Part shown: positions 37,301-46,290 of the stretch, in pieces | Layout of the letters: each line of letters opens with the position of its first letter | Position numbering within the stretch: position 1 is the first letter of the stretch | NCBI GenBank assembly: GCA_030544235.1 | Contig: CM060470.1 | Span: forward strand, 31,174,809 to 31,238,808 | Length of the DNA stretch: 64,000 nt | Direction of reading: 5' to 3' | Source of the DNA: Lepturacanthus savala | Taxonomy: Eukaryota > Chordata > Actinopteri > Scombriformes > Trichiuridae | Notes under the pieces: model-generated | Database searches by the model: none | Seen by the model: the letters and a program-made list of their open reading frames with translations, nothing else | Told to the model about the DNA's origin: nothing | Program-made: the position numbers and the translations under genes

Positions 37301-40300
37301 GTGTGGTGCTTTGTTTTTTCATAAACATCCACACTGAAACTACTGGATGAAGTTGGGGTCGAATTTAGGCATATGGTTAATTTGCATAAAAGTAAAATGA
37401 TTGCATGAAAGTTTTCAGGTTAATCATGATCGTTAATGCATTAACATTCCCAGCACTAATTAATGCCTCCTTTGTGTCTCTTTTAGGTACATTCTGCAAC
37501 TGCTTGTGCTGTTCGCCATTCCAGGTTTGGTGATGATTGTGACCTATGGACTCATCTCCAGGGAGCTTTATAGAGGCATTCAATTTGAGATGGGCCACAA
37601 AAAAGACTCGACTGGTGAGGCTGTGTACTCTACATATGAAAAACATATGTCAAAACACATTGAAATAGCTAATCATGGAGTAAAGATTTAATAATGTTCT
37701 TGAAGTTTATTTAGTTACAGACAGCAGTTATTGAATAATATAATGCAGGAAAGGGCAGCATACAGTATAATGAGTAAAAACTATAATAAATACAAAATAA
37801 CAGGTACACGGGTCAGTGACAAATAATGATTGGGGCAAGATGAAGCACTCATCAAGTCTCTAAAGATGCACAGTGTGTGTTCATGTTGGTTATTTAAAAG
37901 TCCATTTGTATCATTTTTTTTCTTTTTAACAAAAAACACGCAGGCGACACGGTGGGGCAGGGGTTAACGCTATTGCCTCACAGCAAGAAGGTCGCAGGTT
38001 CAAGATGGTCTGGGACCTTTCTGTGTGGAGTTTGCATCTTCTCCCCGTGTCTGTGTGGGTTTTCACAGGGTACTCCGGCTTCCTCCCACAGTCCAAAAAC
38101 ATGCTCAGGTTAATTGGCGACTCTAAATTGCCCATAGGTGTGAAGGTGTGTGGTGTGTGTGCCCCACGATTGGCTGGCGACCATCTGGGGTGTATCCCTG
38201 TCTCTCACCGTAACGCGCTGGGATAGGCTCCAGCAGACCCCTGTGACCCGAATGAGCTAAATGACTGACAAATAAACACAATTTTGTGCCATGTTTTGAC
38301 ACGAAATGTCAAATGGTGCAACCGAAAAAGAATGATAAATTTTAAATATATAATCCACCTAGAATATAAAACTTGTTGAGAGCATGTGTTTTTTTAAACA
38401 CCTATTTAATAGCATTTATTGTTACACCACATTTGTCACTGACCCACACACATTAACACAGGGGTCACTGAAACAAAAGAGGACACTGAGATTAGGATCA
38501 TTCTGTGGCACCCACAGCTATAGTAACCAAATTACTATTTTTAAGACAAATTAAATTTCATTATCATGTAACTTAGCAGGTATTATGCTTGAAATTACTA
38601 AATATTATTTTGAAAACATCTATCTATGATTAGCAGGGTTTTACCTTATTAATGCCATACGTTACTATTTTTTAATCTAAAATAAAAAAATACAGATATT
38701 ACCATTTTGTTAGCAGGTTAGCATATTTTTTCTAAAATATTGCTACACTTTTTCAAAATTAGCATGTTTAAATTTGTTTCTCCATTATTTCCATGTGTTT
38801 CCACCTTATTATTACCGTTACATACATTACAATATTATAATGTCTAATATTATCCAGCTATACCTATTGTTATTATCAAGCTATCACACTGTTATTACCT
38901 TGGTAATTAGTATTACATAATTATTACCTCTTATTATCACATCCCCCTCTATTACCATGTTTTGTGTCTCTAAATAAATGTTCTTATTCTACTCACACAA
39001 GCTCGGATGTTAGTCACAGTTTGTTTTACGTGATGTATGTGAATAATGAGGAATTTAATTTCTACCACATCAATTTCATTAGCACTATACAATCACTATA
39101 ATGTGAACAGGTTAAGTAAAACATAACCTTTTTATGAGCACATGAGAGAGTGTTTGGAATGACCGCAGCACCAAGTGTTTGCTGGTGCTCCATTAGAGGA
39201 ATAGGGTGGCAGCTGCAGGCCTGCAAATCGCCATCTGTTTGGACTCAGAGTGGAAGAGGTACTATGGAAAAAAAAGGAAAACAGCTTGAGAGACAAAGAG
39301 CGTATGAATCAAATGGATCATCAGATAATAAAGGATAAACAACTTTATTAATCCAGGAATGGTTTAACAGAAACCTGTTTCAGATGTTGTCAGCTTGTTA
39401 AATGACTGTTCAGTCATTACCACTGTCAATATAATGCTTTAGATAAAGCAGTAGCTGCATTTCAAATCATTGGAATAGGGCCATAATGTGCTGTTATGTT
39501 ACACTACGCACTATACTTTTACAAAATAATGATGTTCTATCATCTATGGAAAATGGGAATCAATGGGGATGGAGAAGAGGACCTTGAATTGCTTGATATG
39601 ATTATAAATCTGTCCTTTTAATGCACATGTTTGGTTTATAATGGTCTCATCTCAGGGTGTTATGCTGTGGTTGCACGTTCAATAATGGAGCTAAAACACA
39701 TCTACTTCCTTTGGTTACCAAAATTTGTCAGACAATCCATCACACTGTCTTCGTACAACAACTCCTATAACAACGGAAATACCAAGAGACAAGATATTTC
39801 GAAGAATGAGTTAAACATGCCTGTGGGCAAAAATATGTGCTTAAAACCACAATAAAAATGTCCAGGTCTTCGTCTTCTTCCGCTTATCCGTTTACTCGGG
39901 TCACGGGGGCAGCAGCTTCAGCAGGGAAGCCCAGACTTCCCTCTCCCCGGCTACTTCCACCAGCTCTTCTGGGGGGACCCCAGGGCATTCCCAGACCAGC
40001 CGAGAGACATAGTCTCTCCAGTGTGTCCTGGGTCTTCCCCGGGGCCGCTGCCCGGAGGGACGTGCCCAGAACACCTCCCCAGGGAGGCGTCCAGGAGGCA
40101 TCCTCACTAGATGCCCGAGCCACCTCAAATGGCTCCTCTCGATGTGGAGGAGCAGCGGTTCTACTCTGAGCTCCTCGCGGATGACTTAGCTTGTCACCCT
40201 ATCTCCCAGGGAGAGCCCAGCCACCCTGCGAAGAAAACCCATTTCGGCCGCTTGTATTCGCAATCTCGTTCTTTCGGTCACTACCCAAAGCTTGTGACCA

Positions 40301-41689
40301 TAGGTGAGGGTAGGAACGTAGATCGACTGGTAAGGGTGTGACGAGACACTCAGCTCACGAGACGAGACGAGACACGAGATTGGGTTCACGAGATCGAGAC
40401 AAGATTTTAAGAAAACTAAATTACAAATTATATGAATGCCTGGACAACAGACTTTTATTTAACTCTGTAAGTGTTAACTTTTAATGAACTTCTTCCTCTA
40501 CAAATTGAAACTAAAATAGAATGTTATAAAAGTTAAAATATATAGAAAAAAAATTATACATTTGTCCTTTTTTCAAGTGCAAACAATATGTGCAAAACAA
40601 ATACTTCTTCTCTGTCAGCAGGCGCAGTTGTTGATGTGAGTACTGAGCTATGGTAGTGCTGTAAATGTCTCTGCATTGTGCTCGTATTCGCCGCGCTGTA
40701 CGGCATTGTTTGCATACAGTGTCTGCATATTGTCCGTGTCTTATCAGTCACTCTCTTACCATTTATCATTTCTGCCGGGAACCCAAAATGCTGCCAAACA
40801 AACGATTTAAAAGCGGCGGGGGCATCGTCAATAGTAATACCTGTGTTTTCCGTCATTCTGGCTGCTTGCTGGATAAATCTCGCGAGACAGAATTTTAACG
40901 CGATGGGCAATCTCGTCAAATCACATCTCGCGAGATCTCGTGTGACGAGATCTCGTCACACCCCTATCGACTGGTAAATGAAGAGCTACGCCTTTCGACT
41001 CAGCTCCTTCTTCACCACAACGGACCGATGCAGGGCCCGCATCACTGCAGACGCCGCACCGACCCGTCGGTCAATCTCCCGCTCCATCCTCCCCCCACTC
41101 GTGAACAAGAGCCCGAGATACTTGAACTCCTCCACTTGAGGCAGGATCTCATCCCCGACCCGGAGTCGACACTCCACCCTTTTCTGGTCAAGAACCATGG
41201 CCTCAGATTTAGCGGTGCTGATTCTCATCCCAGTCGCTTCACAATCGGCTGCGAACCGCTCCAGTGAGAGCTGCAGGTCACGGTCAAACATGTCCAGGTT
41301 AAACAGAAAATGAACAGTGGTCTCAAAAAGTCATCTCCTCCTGCTGCAACTTTTTCTATCTATTTAACTATCCAGCCATGCACCCAACCTGCCTTCTCCT
41401 CCTCCTCCTAACTAAGGAGGTGTGCTTATATTGACGTCATCTGCACTACATCACTTTCCTGGGTCATAATTGCAGTAGTGTACTTTGTCCATGGAGAAAA
41501 GAGTACAACGATTACATTTCATCAACAAATTGCAATTGCTCCTGTTGGTGGATTTCTGGAAGAATTGGTAGTCAGTCCTCTTCCCATTTAGGTGAGCAGC
41601 TGCTCTTTAAACAGCAGTGAATCACTTGCTAAGTTTTTTTTCTTTTTTTTAATTCAGCTGGGTGTTGGACAGGATATGATTTCTCTGGT

Positions 41690-41778
<89 letters not shown>

Positions 41779-44700
41779 TGGGGAAAACAAGTATTTGAAC
41801 ACCCTGCTATTTTGCTATTTCTCCCACTTAGAAATCATGGAGGGGTCTGAAATTTTCATCGTAGGTGCATGTCCACTGTGAGAGAGATAAACTAAAAAGA
41901 AAAATCCAGAAATCACAATGCATGATTTTTTAACAATTTATTTGTGTGATATAGCGGCAAATAAGTATTTGAACACCTGTGTGTCATCTAGAATTCTGAC
42001 CCTGAAGGACCTGTTAGTCCGCCCATTAGAAGTCCACCTGCACTCCATGTATCATCCTTAATCAGATGCACCTGTTTGAAGTCGTTAGCTGCATAAAGAC
42101 ACCTGTCCACCCCATACAATCAGCAAGACTTTAACTTGTAACATGGCGAAGACCAAAGAGCTGTCCAACGACACAAGAGAGAAAATTGTACACCTCCACA
42201 AGGCTGGAAAGGGCTACAGAGCAATTGCCAAGCAGCTTGGTGAAAAAAGGTCCACTGTTGGAGCAATCATTAGAAAATGGAAGAAGCTAAACATGACGGT
42301 CAATCTCAATCGGAGTGGAGCCCCATGCAAAATATCACCTCATGGGGTCTCAATGATTCTAAGAAAGGTGAGGAATCAGCCCGGAACTACACGACAGGAG
42401 TTTGTCAATGACCTGAAAAGAACTGGGACCAACGTTTCCAAGGTTACTACAGTCTTTTTTTGTATCTCATGTATCTCATCTCTTATCTTTTTTGTTTCTG
42501 TTACCTTTAAAAGGTGGCGTAAATTAAGGCTCTGGGGCAATCGCACTGAGCCTACTTTCTGGTCTTCCTAAAAAGAACATCACAAGTCTACTACTACAGA
42601 ACTCAGCAGCACAAGGACCAGAAGCCAGGCGCATATTACACTGGTTTTAGAATCACTGCATTGCCAACCTGTGTGTTTCAGGATTGATTTTAAGGTTCTC
42701 TTAATTGTTTTTAAATGTCTTAGGGGTCTTAGGTCTTAACTTTCCGAACTGCTTTTGCTATACGAACACTTGCATTTTATCTATACCCAGAGTAAGAACA
42801 CAAACATACAGGGAGGCATCCTTCCAGTCTGTGGAACAGCCTGCCGGAGGACCTGAGGGCCACAGAGAGCGATAATATTTTTAAAAATAGGCTCAAAACC
42901 CACCTATTTAGTTTGGCTTTCTTAATATTTTTTACTTATCCTTTTTAGTTATCTTATTGTATCTTATTCATTTATAGTTCTTTTTATTTTATTTTTTATT
43001 TATTCATTCTGCCTTTTATCCAAATTGTCTTTTATTACATTCTTTAATCCATATTTTTATTTGGGTTTTGCATTAAATATTTCTATATGTCTTACATGCT
43101 CTTTTTATCTTTTAATGTTAATGTCTTAGATGATTTATTTTTATCCCATCTATCCAGTGTTTCCTCAGTGTTTTCCCTCTGTGCTGTGGGCTGTTATCGA
43201 CTGGGGTTGGGATGCTCCTTCTCGTGGGGATGCCGGCTGGAGTGGGTGGGGGCTCCGTGGTCCTGTGGCGGCCCTCAGACCAGTGTCATGGGTCCTCTGC
43301 TGTTTGTTGATTGGTGGCAGCCTTAGCTGTGGTGTTCTGGCCTGGGCCATGGACATTCCCCTGCACAGACGGCAGCGTTTCCTGACATGGTTCCTCTGTA
43401 CTCAGCCTGTGTGTGTGTGTTTGTTTGCATGTGGGAGTGTCTGTGTGTGTCTGTGAGAGAGCGAGATTGTGGGGCGTGGGGTTCTTTGGGTTGGGGTGGG
43501 GGGTGGTTGGGGTGCCTTTAACATGTATAGCACTATGTGCTACATTTTCTATGTATGAAAAGTGCTTTATAATTAAAGATTGTTTGACTGATCGATTGAA
43601 GCTTCAAGCCCTATTGATGGATTCTTATTTCTCTTCGTTCTACTCGTTCTACAGCTTGTAGAGGACCCATGCAAATTATATATGTAATTGTCTGTCTCTG
43701 CACCTCCTTGACTCCAGTACAAGGATTTGCAGACAGAAGCAGAATGGACCTCTGTTTTAAACTTATAATAATAATACATGTTATTAGTGCTTTGCTGGGC
43801 ACCAAAAACCCATTTTCATAAAATAAAGCAATCATTTTAATAAAGTAAAACAGAATAGAACAAAGAAAACAGACAAGGCAATGTTCAAAAAGTAAAACAG
43901 ACCGTTTTCAATTTAAAAACGGGATGAAAGAAAGTAGGATGAAAGTTTGCAGTTAAAAGCGAGTTTAAAGAGGTGAGCCTTGAAGGCCTGTTTGAAAGAG
44001 AGTAGGGTTGTTGATTGATGGATGGGGAGGGTGTTCTAGAGGGAGGGTGCAGCAACACAAAAGGCCCTGTCACCCTCAGGTCTGGAGCTTGGTTGATTTC
44101 CAAGCTGTTGGTTTCAGCTGACCTGAAGTAATGGCTCGGTGTGTGGTGGTGGAGAAGATCAGAGAGGTAGGAGGAGGCAAGGTTGTTCAGGGCTTTGCAT
44201 GTGGAAAGAAGTATTTTTAAAGCCTATTTAGTATTTAATTGGAAGTCAGTGTAGGTTGTGAAGGACATAGGTGATGTGTCATCTGTGGCAGGTGGAGATG
44301 AGCAGGCGGGTGGCAGAATTCTGAATTTATTGAAGTTTATTGAGGATTTTGTTGGGTCAACTGTAGAACATGCTGTTGCAGTAATCAAGTCTTGAATGAG
44401 GGTTTTAACCATAAAAGTTTGGTTTAAAAAATACCCACATTGTATGGACTAGGCCACACACAATGCATACATGTTTCACAACACAATCATAATGTTCATC
44501 ACCTTTGTTGAAAATCAATGGACTGCTTCACTGCTACAAGCTGCAACAGCAGTAAAATATTGTCTGCTGTCCCTAATAGAGCATACACACACATGCACAC
44601 ACATTGAGAACCTCCACAATGTTATTCCAAATCATTCAAAATATTAAATATTTTCTCACACTATATCCATCTCATCCACCCATGTTTCAAAGATACATCA

Positions 44701-46290
44701 AAAATATTGAAAAATAGTTTTATATTTATTATATTTATAAAGTATTCTGATTCTGAAAGTGAATTTGAAGATAGGCTTCACTCAGAAAATGAAGAGCCCA
44801 AGAGCGAGTCACCGGAAAAAGCCTCACAGCAGACTTATACAGTATATCTAAGAATTACTAAATTGAATTGTCATCCCCAATCCCCAGGGGGTGCGTCTCC
44901 TCGATCAGCTTTATTCAAAATAATGTTAATGAAAACATTGCCTGATTTCAAATTTCCCAAGATAAGCACAGTTTATAACATCCAAGTTTTCATTGTAGTG
45001 GATTTTGGATTTGCATGAATTATACTTAATCAAAAAAAAATGAATATGAGTTTTGTTAAATGTGATGTCGCAGATATTAACTGCAAACATTTATCATATA
45101 TATTACCATACTGTTTGGAATTGAGATAAAGTCAACATATCTTAATGAGTTGTTAAGTAACAAAGGACCCCATATGTTCACGTTGTTCAGTTTGACCTGA
45201 ACAACATTAACGTTGCTAACACAAGACCAGGGTTAACTTAACTTGACTAAAATCAGGAAGGTTTTATGAGCTCAAGAACAGTCAAACCTGCTCAAACGTT
45301 TGTGAGTTGCTTAACAACTCTTAATGAGTTGTTAAGTAACAAAGGACCCCATATGTTCACGTTGTTCAGTTTGACCTGAACAACATTAACGTTGCTAACA
45401 CAAGACCAGGGTTAACTTAACTTGACTAAAATCAGGAAGGTTTTATGAGCTCAAGAACAGTCAAACCTGCTCAAACGTTTGTTCTAAAGCATCAGCAAAT
45501 TGAATTTGTCATCTGGACCATGTCTGAGTGTCCAAAATGTGTTACTAGATTGTATTTCCTGATAAAGCATCTTTGTATATGCAGATACCAAATATCATAT
45601 AAACAGACCAGTATCAGTTTTAGTATATCCCATCCTTAACAATGTCTGTTATGTAATATTAGCTTAAAATACCAGGAAATGGAAAGACCTCTCATATATT
45701 GGGAGATTACCAGTACAATGTTTCTTTTCTTCTCTATTTCTCATACAGATGTGAAGAATGGCCTGACTGCCTCTGTGTCTGGCGGCAGGGATGATGGAGA
45801 TGGCTGCTACGTAAATGTCTCCCAGCGGCCTCACTCGATGGAGATGTCCACGATGGCCGTGTCTGGTAAGACGCCCAAGGCGGACCGTCCGCGCAGTAAC
45901 ACGTCCGAGGCCAAGCTGGAGGCCAAGAAGCGAGTCATCCGTATGCTGGTGGTCCTTGTCATACTGTTCTTTCTCTGCTGGATGCCACTGTACTGTGTCA
46001 ATGCCTGGAGGGCCTTTGATGACGTCTCTGCCACGAACGCCCTCTCAGGGACGCCCATCGCCTTCATCCATTTGCTGTGCTACACCTCTGCCTGTGTCAA
46101 CCCCATCATTTACTGCTTCATGAACACACGCTTCCGCAAGGCCCTGCTCACTACTTTCTCTTGCTGTGCCGTGCCTTGCCACCGCCGCCACTGCCGTCAT
46201 CACCGGGACAACGAGGAGGACGTCATGGCAACCGGAGCGTCCATGTCCAAGTTCAGTTACACTACAGTCAGCTCCATGGGGACCTGCTGA
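14706..46290 (+). CDS. cckbr: Cholecystokinin/gastrin receptor type B, complete five-exon coding model
   Basis: A Gq-type class A GPCR for CCK and gastrin peptides. Exons 14706-14853, 28440-28694, 31273-31534, 37487-37614 and 45749-46290 join in frame to 444 residues; human CCKBR is 447 aa, also in five exons. The N-terminus has four N-glycosylation sequons (NET, NAS, NVT, NTS). Landmarks are N72 in TM1 (FGNLL), ERY at 151-153, the C in AAMCKIVSY and the C in GHKCRHKW as the ECL1-ECL2 disulphide, CWMP at 341-344 (TM6), NPIIY at 382-386 (TM7), and a CC..C tail cluster for palmitoylation. The type B call rests on YSAIC, RHKWPLPMVAQTW, ISRELYRGIQF and the C-terminal FSYTTVSSMG. Teleosts may have two cckbr paralogs, and I cannot say which this is. 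Introns are 2.6-13.6 kb and full of repeats. Confidence 0.93.
14854..17526. other. First part of cckbr intron 1, no recognised element
   Basis: AT-rich, with a CTCCTC-rich pyrimidine tract at about 15975-16095. I see no splice-bounded frame or element termini. Confidence 0.55.
17527..17868 (-). pseudogene. Tc1/IS630-like DDE transposase remnant
   Basis: The - strand frames read FTDIDEVGFNLTRRRKR (first catalytic Asp region), then after a frame break QHATLGPYNTGHLITFLNTL and RYVVIWDNV (second Asp region). These resemble fish IS630-type Tc1 relatives. In-frame stops and at least one shift mark it as dead. The flank to about 18750 may be the rest of the element, but termini were not found. Confidence 0.7.
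19505..20065. repeat. Degenerate tandem repeat, about three units of 170-200 bp
   Basis: The words AAACAATTTGATTT, GATTTCAGCATAGGATTAT, TTTTAAAATGGT, CAATTGACCTCA and CATACTCAGGGACATGTA recur in the same order about every 170-200 bp. Units are diverged by point changes and small gaps. Function is unknown; it is an old satellite-like array inside cckbr intron 1. Confidence 0.6.
20280..20365 (+). pseudogene. hAT transposase C-terminal remnant
   Basis: The frame at 20324-20359 reads SSVLCEQVFSTA, preceded in frame by FLCTPA. This is the C-terminal dimerisation signature of hAT transposases (PASS..sERvFStA). An upstream stop and the absence of the catalytic core show that it is a relic. Confidence 0.65.
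20774..21390. repeat. Local direct duplication of a short element
   Basis: GCTGGGAAAAGAGACTTTTC...GAACAGTTTTAC.GGCTT.TCTTTTACTATTGC occurs at 20774-20910 and again at 21191-21390, the second copy with inserted sequence. It looks like a duplicated MITE or a direct duplication about 417 bp apart. Confidence 0.55.
21675..21782 (+). repeat. SINE-like repeat, copy 4 (3' fragment)
   Basis: GGCGACCTGTCTGGGGTGT, GGGATTGGCTCCAGCAGACC and AGAAAATGACTGCCTGAC match the 3' half of the copy at 32764-33133. Confidence 0.7.
21783..24797. other. cckbr intron 1 stretch without recognised content
   Basis: AT-rich. Two short overlapping - strand frames near 22690-23190 show no family similarity that I recognise. 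No termini or splice series were seen. Confidence 0.5.
24798..27433 (-). mobile_element. Internally deleted Ty3/Gypsy LTR retrotransposon with 5-bp target duplication
   Basis: The direct repeat CATAT lies at 24798-24802 and 27429-27433. The 3' LTR (24803-25247) reads TGTCAGGACTC...TCCTGATA on the - strand, with a G-rich polypurine tract next to it at 25248-25260. The 5' LTR is cut to 111 bp (27318-27428). Internal coding remnants on the - strand are the RNase H end (FTLSYRPGTQN..PDALSR, about 26540-26410), integrase core (FVTGLPPSDGNTTVLTIVDR, about 26185-26130; DVVSDWGSQF, about 26000-25970; HPQSNGQTERA, about 25905-25870) and integrase C-terminal region (RVWLSTKDLPWKEQLRKL, about 25545-25490). 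Frames are shifted, and gag, protease and most of RT are gone. Confidence 0.85.
26580..27317. mobile_element. hAT-type non-autonomous transposon nested in the Gypsy element
   Basis: The element at 26588-27309 (722 bp) has termini CAGTGTTGGGGGTAACGAG and, inverted, CAGTGTTGGGGTAGTTACT. It is flanked by the 8-bp duplication GCTGCTCA (26580-26587 and 27310-27317). Subterminal AGTAACG/GTTAC words repeat many times near both ends. There is no transposase frame. The 8-bp duplication plus CAGTG ends fit hAT. Confidence 0.88.
28184..28249 (+). repeat. 66-bp module A, first copy
   Basis: GAAAATCATTGGACTGCTTC...CTGCTGTCCCTA matches 44510-44575 in intron 4 with four differences. Both copies are followed by CA-rich sequence. 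Confidence 0.8.
28248..28316 (+). repeat. (CA)n microsatellite upstream of cckbr exon 2
   Basis: An uninterrupted AC/CA tract of about 33 units in the sense orientation, ending about 125 nt before the exon 2 acceptor. Intronic CA repeats bind hnRNP L in vertebrates, so it could affect splicing of this exon. Confidence 0.9.
28440..28694 (+). CDS. cckbr: cckbr exon 2 (TM1, TM2, start of TM3)
   Basis: It begins after TTTTGCTGCAG, with a second possible acceptor three bases later (GCAGCAG). It holds LYSLIFFLSVFGNLLIIVVL, the NKRMRTVTN loop and the TM2 motif LSVSDLMMAVFCMPF. The donor is ATGG|GTGAGA, phase 1. Confidence 0.93.
28852..29330 (-). mobile_element. LINE 3' fragment (L2-like)
   Basis: It starts with (ATCA)n and TATAGCACTTTTCATACAT, the 3' tail style of fish LINEs. 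The - strand end near 29250-29320 reads SLPEDIRTAETVDVFEHHL, like the C-terminal end of a LINE polyprotein. Confidence 0.6.
29331..31272. other. Rest of cckbr intron 2, no recognised element
   Basis: AT-rich with several short direct repeats (AATAATAGGT near 30485-30500). No coding exon or clear transposon termini. Confidence 0.55.
31273..31534 (+). CDS. cckbr: cckbr exon 3 (TM3, TM4, ECL2)
   Basis: The acceptor is TTCTGCAG|GGATATC. It holds STFSLVAIAIERYSAICNP, SRVWQTRSHAYRVIAATW, the TM4 proline PYPIIS and ECL2 with one NTT sequon. The donor is ACCTG|GTGAGT, phase 2, splitting a Trp codon. Confidence 0.94.
31535..32751. other. First part of cckbr intron 3, no recognised element
   Basis: AT-rich. 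Frames are under 70 codons and unlike any family I know. Confidence 0.5.
32752..33145 (+). mobile_element. SINE-like retroposon, best copy, with 12-bp target duplication
   Basis: The element 32764-33133 is flanked by TGATTAGCATGT (32752-32763 and 33134-33145). The head carries a pol III A-box-like TGGCGCAGGGGTTAGCGC and the B box GGTTCAAGACC (32819-32829), so it is tRNA-derived. The body has GTGGAGTTTGCATGTTCTCC and TTAATTGGAGACTCTAAAT. The tail is (TGAC)n. This is the reference copy for the six copies or fragments in the window. Confidence 0.85.
33850..34945 (-). pseudogene. Tc1/mariner transposase remnant
   Basis: On the - strand, MFPYAEEEMPLKCEFQQDN followed by DPKHTSK (about 34170-34070) is the second catalytic Asp region of Tc1 transposases; further frames run from about 34570 to 33880. 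TTCAACAAGTGTTGGCTTCA and the CACCTGATTCAAAC region near 34825-34870 match the 5' flank of fish Tc1 elements. Multiple shifts and stops mark it as inactive. Confidence 0.8.
34946..36351. other. cckbr intron 3 stretch without recognised content
   Basis: No gene or element termini seen. The frame 35709-35963 has no family resemblance. Confidence 0.5.
36352..37256. mobile_element. Non-autonomous DNA element with CCGTATTTT...AAAATACGG ends
   Basis: The left end CCGTATTTTGCGGACTATAA and the right end, inverted, CCGTATTTTCCGGACTATAA form long inverted repeats. Both sides carry GAGTAYAAGTCGCA subterminal repeats. The interior of about 0.8 kb is non-coding. I could not define a target duplication, so the superfamily is open. 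The style is a high-copy fish MITE. Confidence 0.75.
37487..37614 (+). CDS. cckbr: cckbr exon 4 (TM5 and start of ICL3)
   Basis: The acceptor is CTTTTAG|GTACATT. It holds YILQLLVLFAIPGLVMIV and the family motif YGLISRELYRGI. The donor is ACTG|GTGAGG, phase 1. Confidence 0.93.
37943..38270 (+). repeat. SINE-like repeat, copy 6, in cckbr intron 4
   Basis: GGCGACACGGTGGGGCAGG head, GTCGCAGGTTCAAGATGG in place of the B box, full body, and a degraded ATGACTGAC tail. It lies about 330 bp after exon 4. Confidence 0.8.
38271..39856. other. AT-rich intron 4 stretch
   Basis: TTATTACC- and TTATTATCA-like words recur at 38800-38950. Nothing coding is seen. Confidence 0.5.
39858..41300 (-). pseudogene. 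RTE/Rex-type LINE, C-terminal RT part, split by a hAT insertion
   Basis: - strand frames read MRISTAKSEAMVLDQKR, EEFKYLGLLFTSGGRMEREI and VVVKKELSRKA (41291-40986), then after the insert SIYVPTLTYGHKLWVVTER (about 40340-40270) and MRWLGHLVRMPPGRLPGEVF with the region up to WASLLKLLPP (about 40130-39900). This is the end of a fish non-LTR RT polyprotein, probably RTE/Rex3-like; the family name is uncertain. It is frame-broken. Confidence 0.75.
40323..40974 (-). mobile_element. hAT element inside the LINE, retaining a BED zinc finger
   Basis: The element 40331-40966 (636 bp) is flanked by the 8-bp duplication TCGACTGG (40323-40330, 40967-40974). Its ends are TAAGGGTGTGACGAGA and, inverted, TAGGGGTGTGACGAGA. 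The - strand frame 40919-40554 (121 codons) contains FKSFVWQHFGF and the BED-type finger CRHCMQTMPYSAANTSTMQR followed by HLQHYH. The catalytic domain is absent, so this is an internally deleted copy. Confidence 0.85.
41691..41775. repeat. (AT)n microsatellite
   Basis: About 42 perfect AT units ending directly at the CAGTGGGG terminus of a Tc1-like element, whose target site is TA. Confidence 0.95.
41776..42445 (+). pseudogene. Tc1/mariner-like element, 5' half with transposase DNA-binding domain
   Basis: The terminus CAGTGGGGAAAACAAGTATT begins right at the (AT)n tract. The transposase start at 42143 gives MAKTKELSNDTREKIVHLHK, then the paired HTH region (GYRAIAKQLGEKRSTVGAII). Similarity ends around 42445 after RTGTNVSKVT, well before the DDE core. 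The rest is replaced by other repeat sequence. Confidence 0.85.
42446..43602 (+). pseudogene. LINE C-terminal and 3' UTR fragment
   Basis: + strand frames resemble L2/Rex-like RT ends: NITSLLLQNSAA (about 42575-42615), VRTQTYREASFQSVEQPAGG (about 42790-42850) and NRLKTHLFSLAF (about 42885-42925). It ends with AAAGTGCTTTATAATTAAAG and a GACTGATCGATTGA tail near 43600. The reading frame is broken. Confidence 0.65.
43750..44415 (-). pseudogene. L2-clade LINE C-terminal fragment
   Basis: - strand frames contain KALNNLASSYLSDLLHHHTP and SETNSLEINQAP-like segments (about 44200-44080), the end of fish L2 polyproteins. The 3' end lies near 43750. Stops and shifts are present. Confidence 0.65.
44510..44575 (+). 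repeat. 66-bp module A, second copy
   Basis: 62 of 66 bases match 28184-28249, which lies just upstream of cckbr exon 2. Again CA-rich sequence follows. Confidence 0.8.
45141..45482. repeat. Perfect 163-bp direct duplication upstream of cckbr exon 5
   Basis: 45141-45303 and 45320-45482 appear identical, separated by 16 bp. Each unit contains the hairpin GTTGTTCAG-TTTGAC-CTGAACAAC. The junction forms a second hairpin (arms 45310-45320 and 45326-45336, CTTAACAACTC / GAGTTGTTAAG). It ends 266 bp before the exon. Confidence 0.92.
45749..46290 (+). CDS. cckbr: cckbr exon 5 (ICL3, TM6, TM7, C-tail)
   Basis: The acceptor is CATACAG|ATGTGAAG. It holds a Ser-rich ICL3 with basic AKKRVIRM, TM6 LVILFFLCWMPLYC, TM7 with NPIIYCFMN, a His/Arg/Cys-rich tail, and ends in SMGTC with TGA at 46288-46290. 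Confidence 0.95.

Noticed and set aside
44745..44845. Acidic peptide YSDSESEFEDRLHSENEEP that might be an exon or piggyBac N-terminus
   Set aside because: No acceptor-donor pair or catalytic region was found nearby. The cckbr model needs no extra exon, so it is too weak to annotate.
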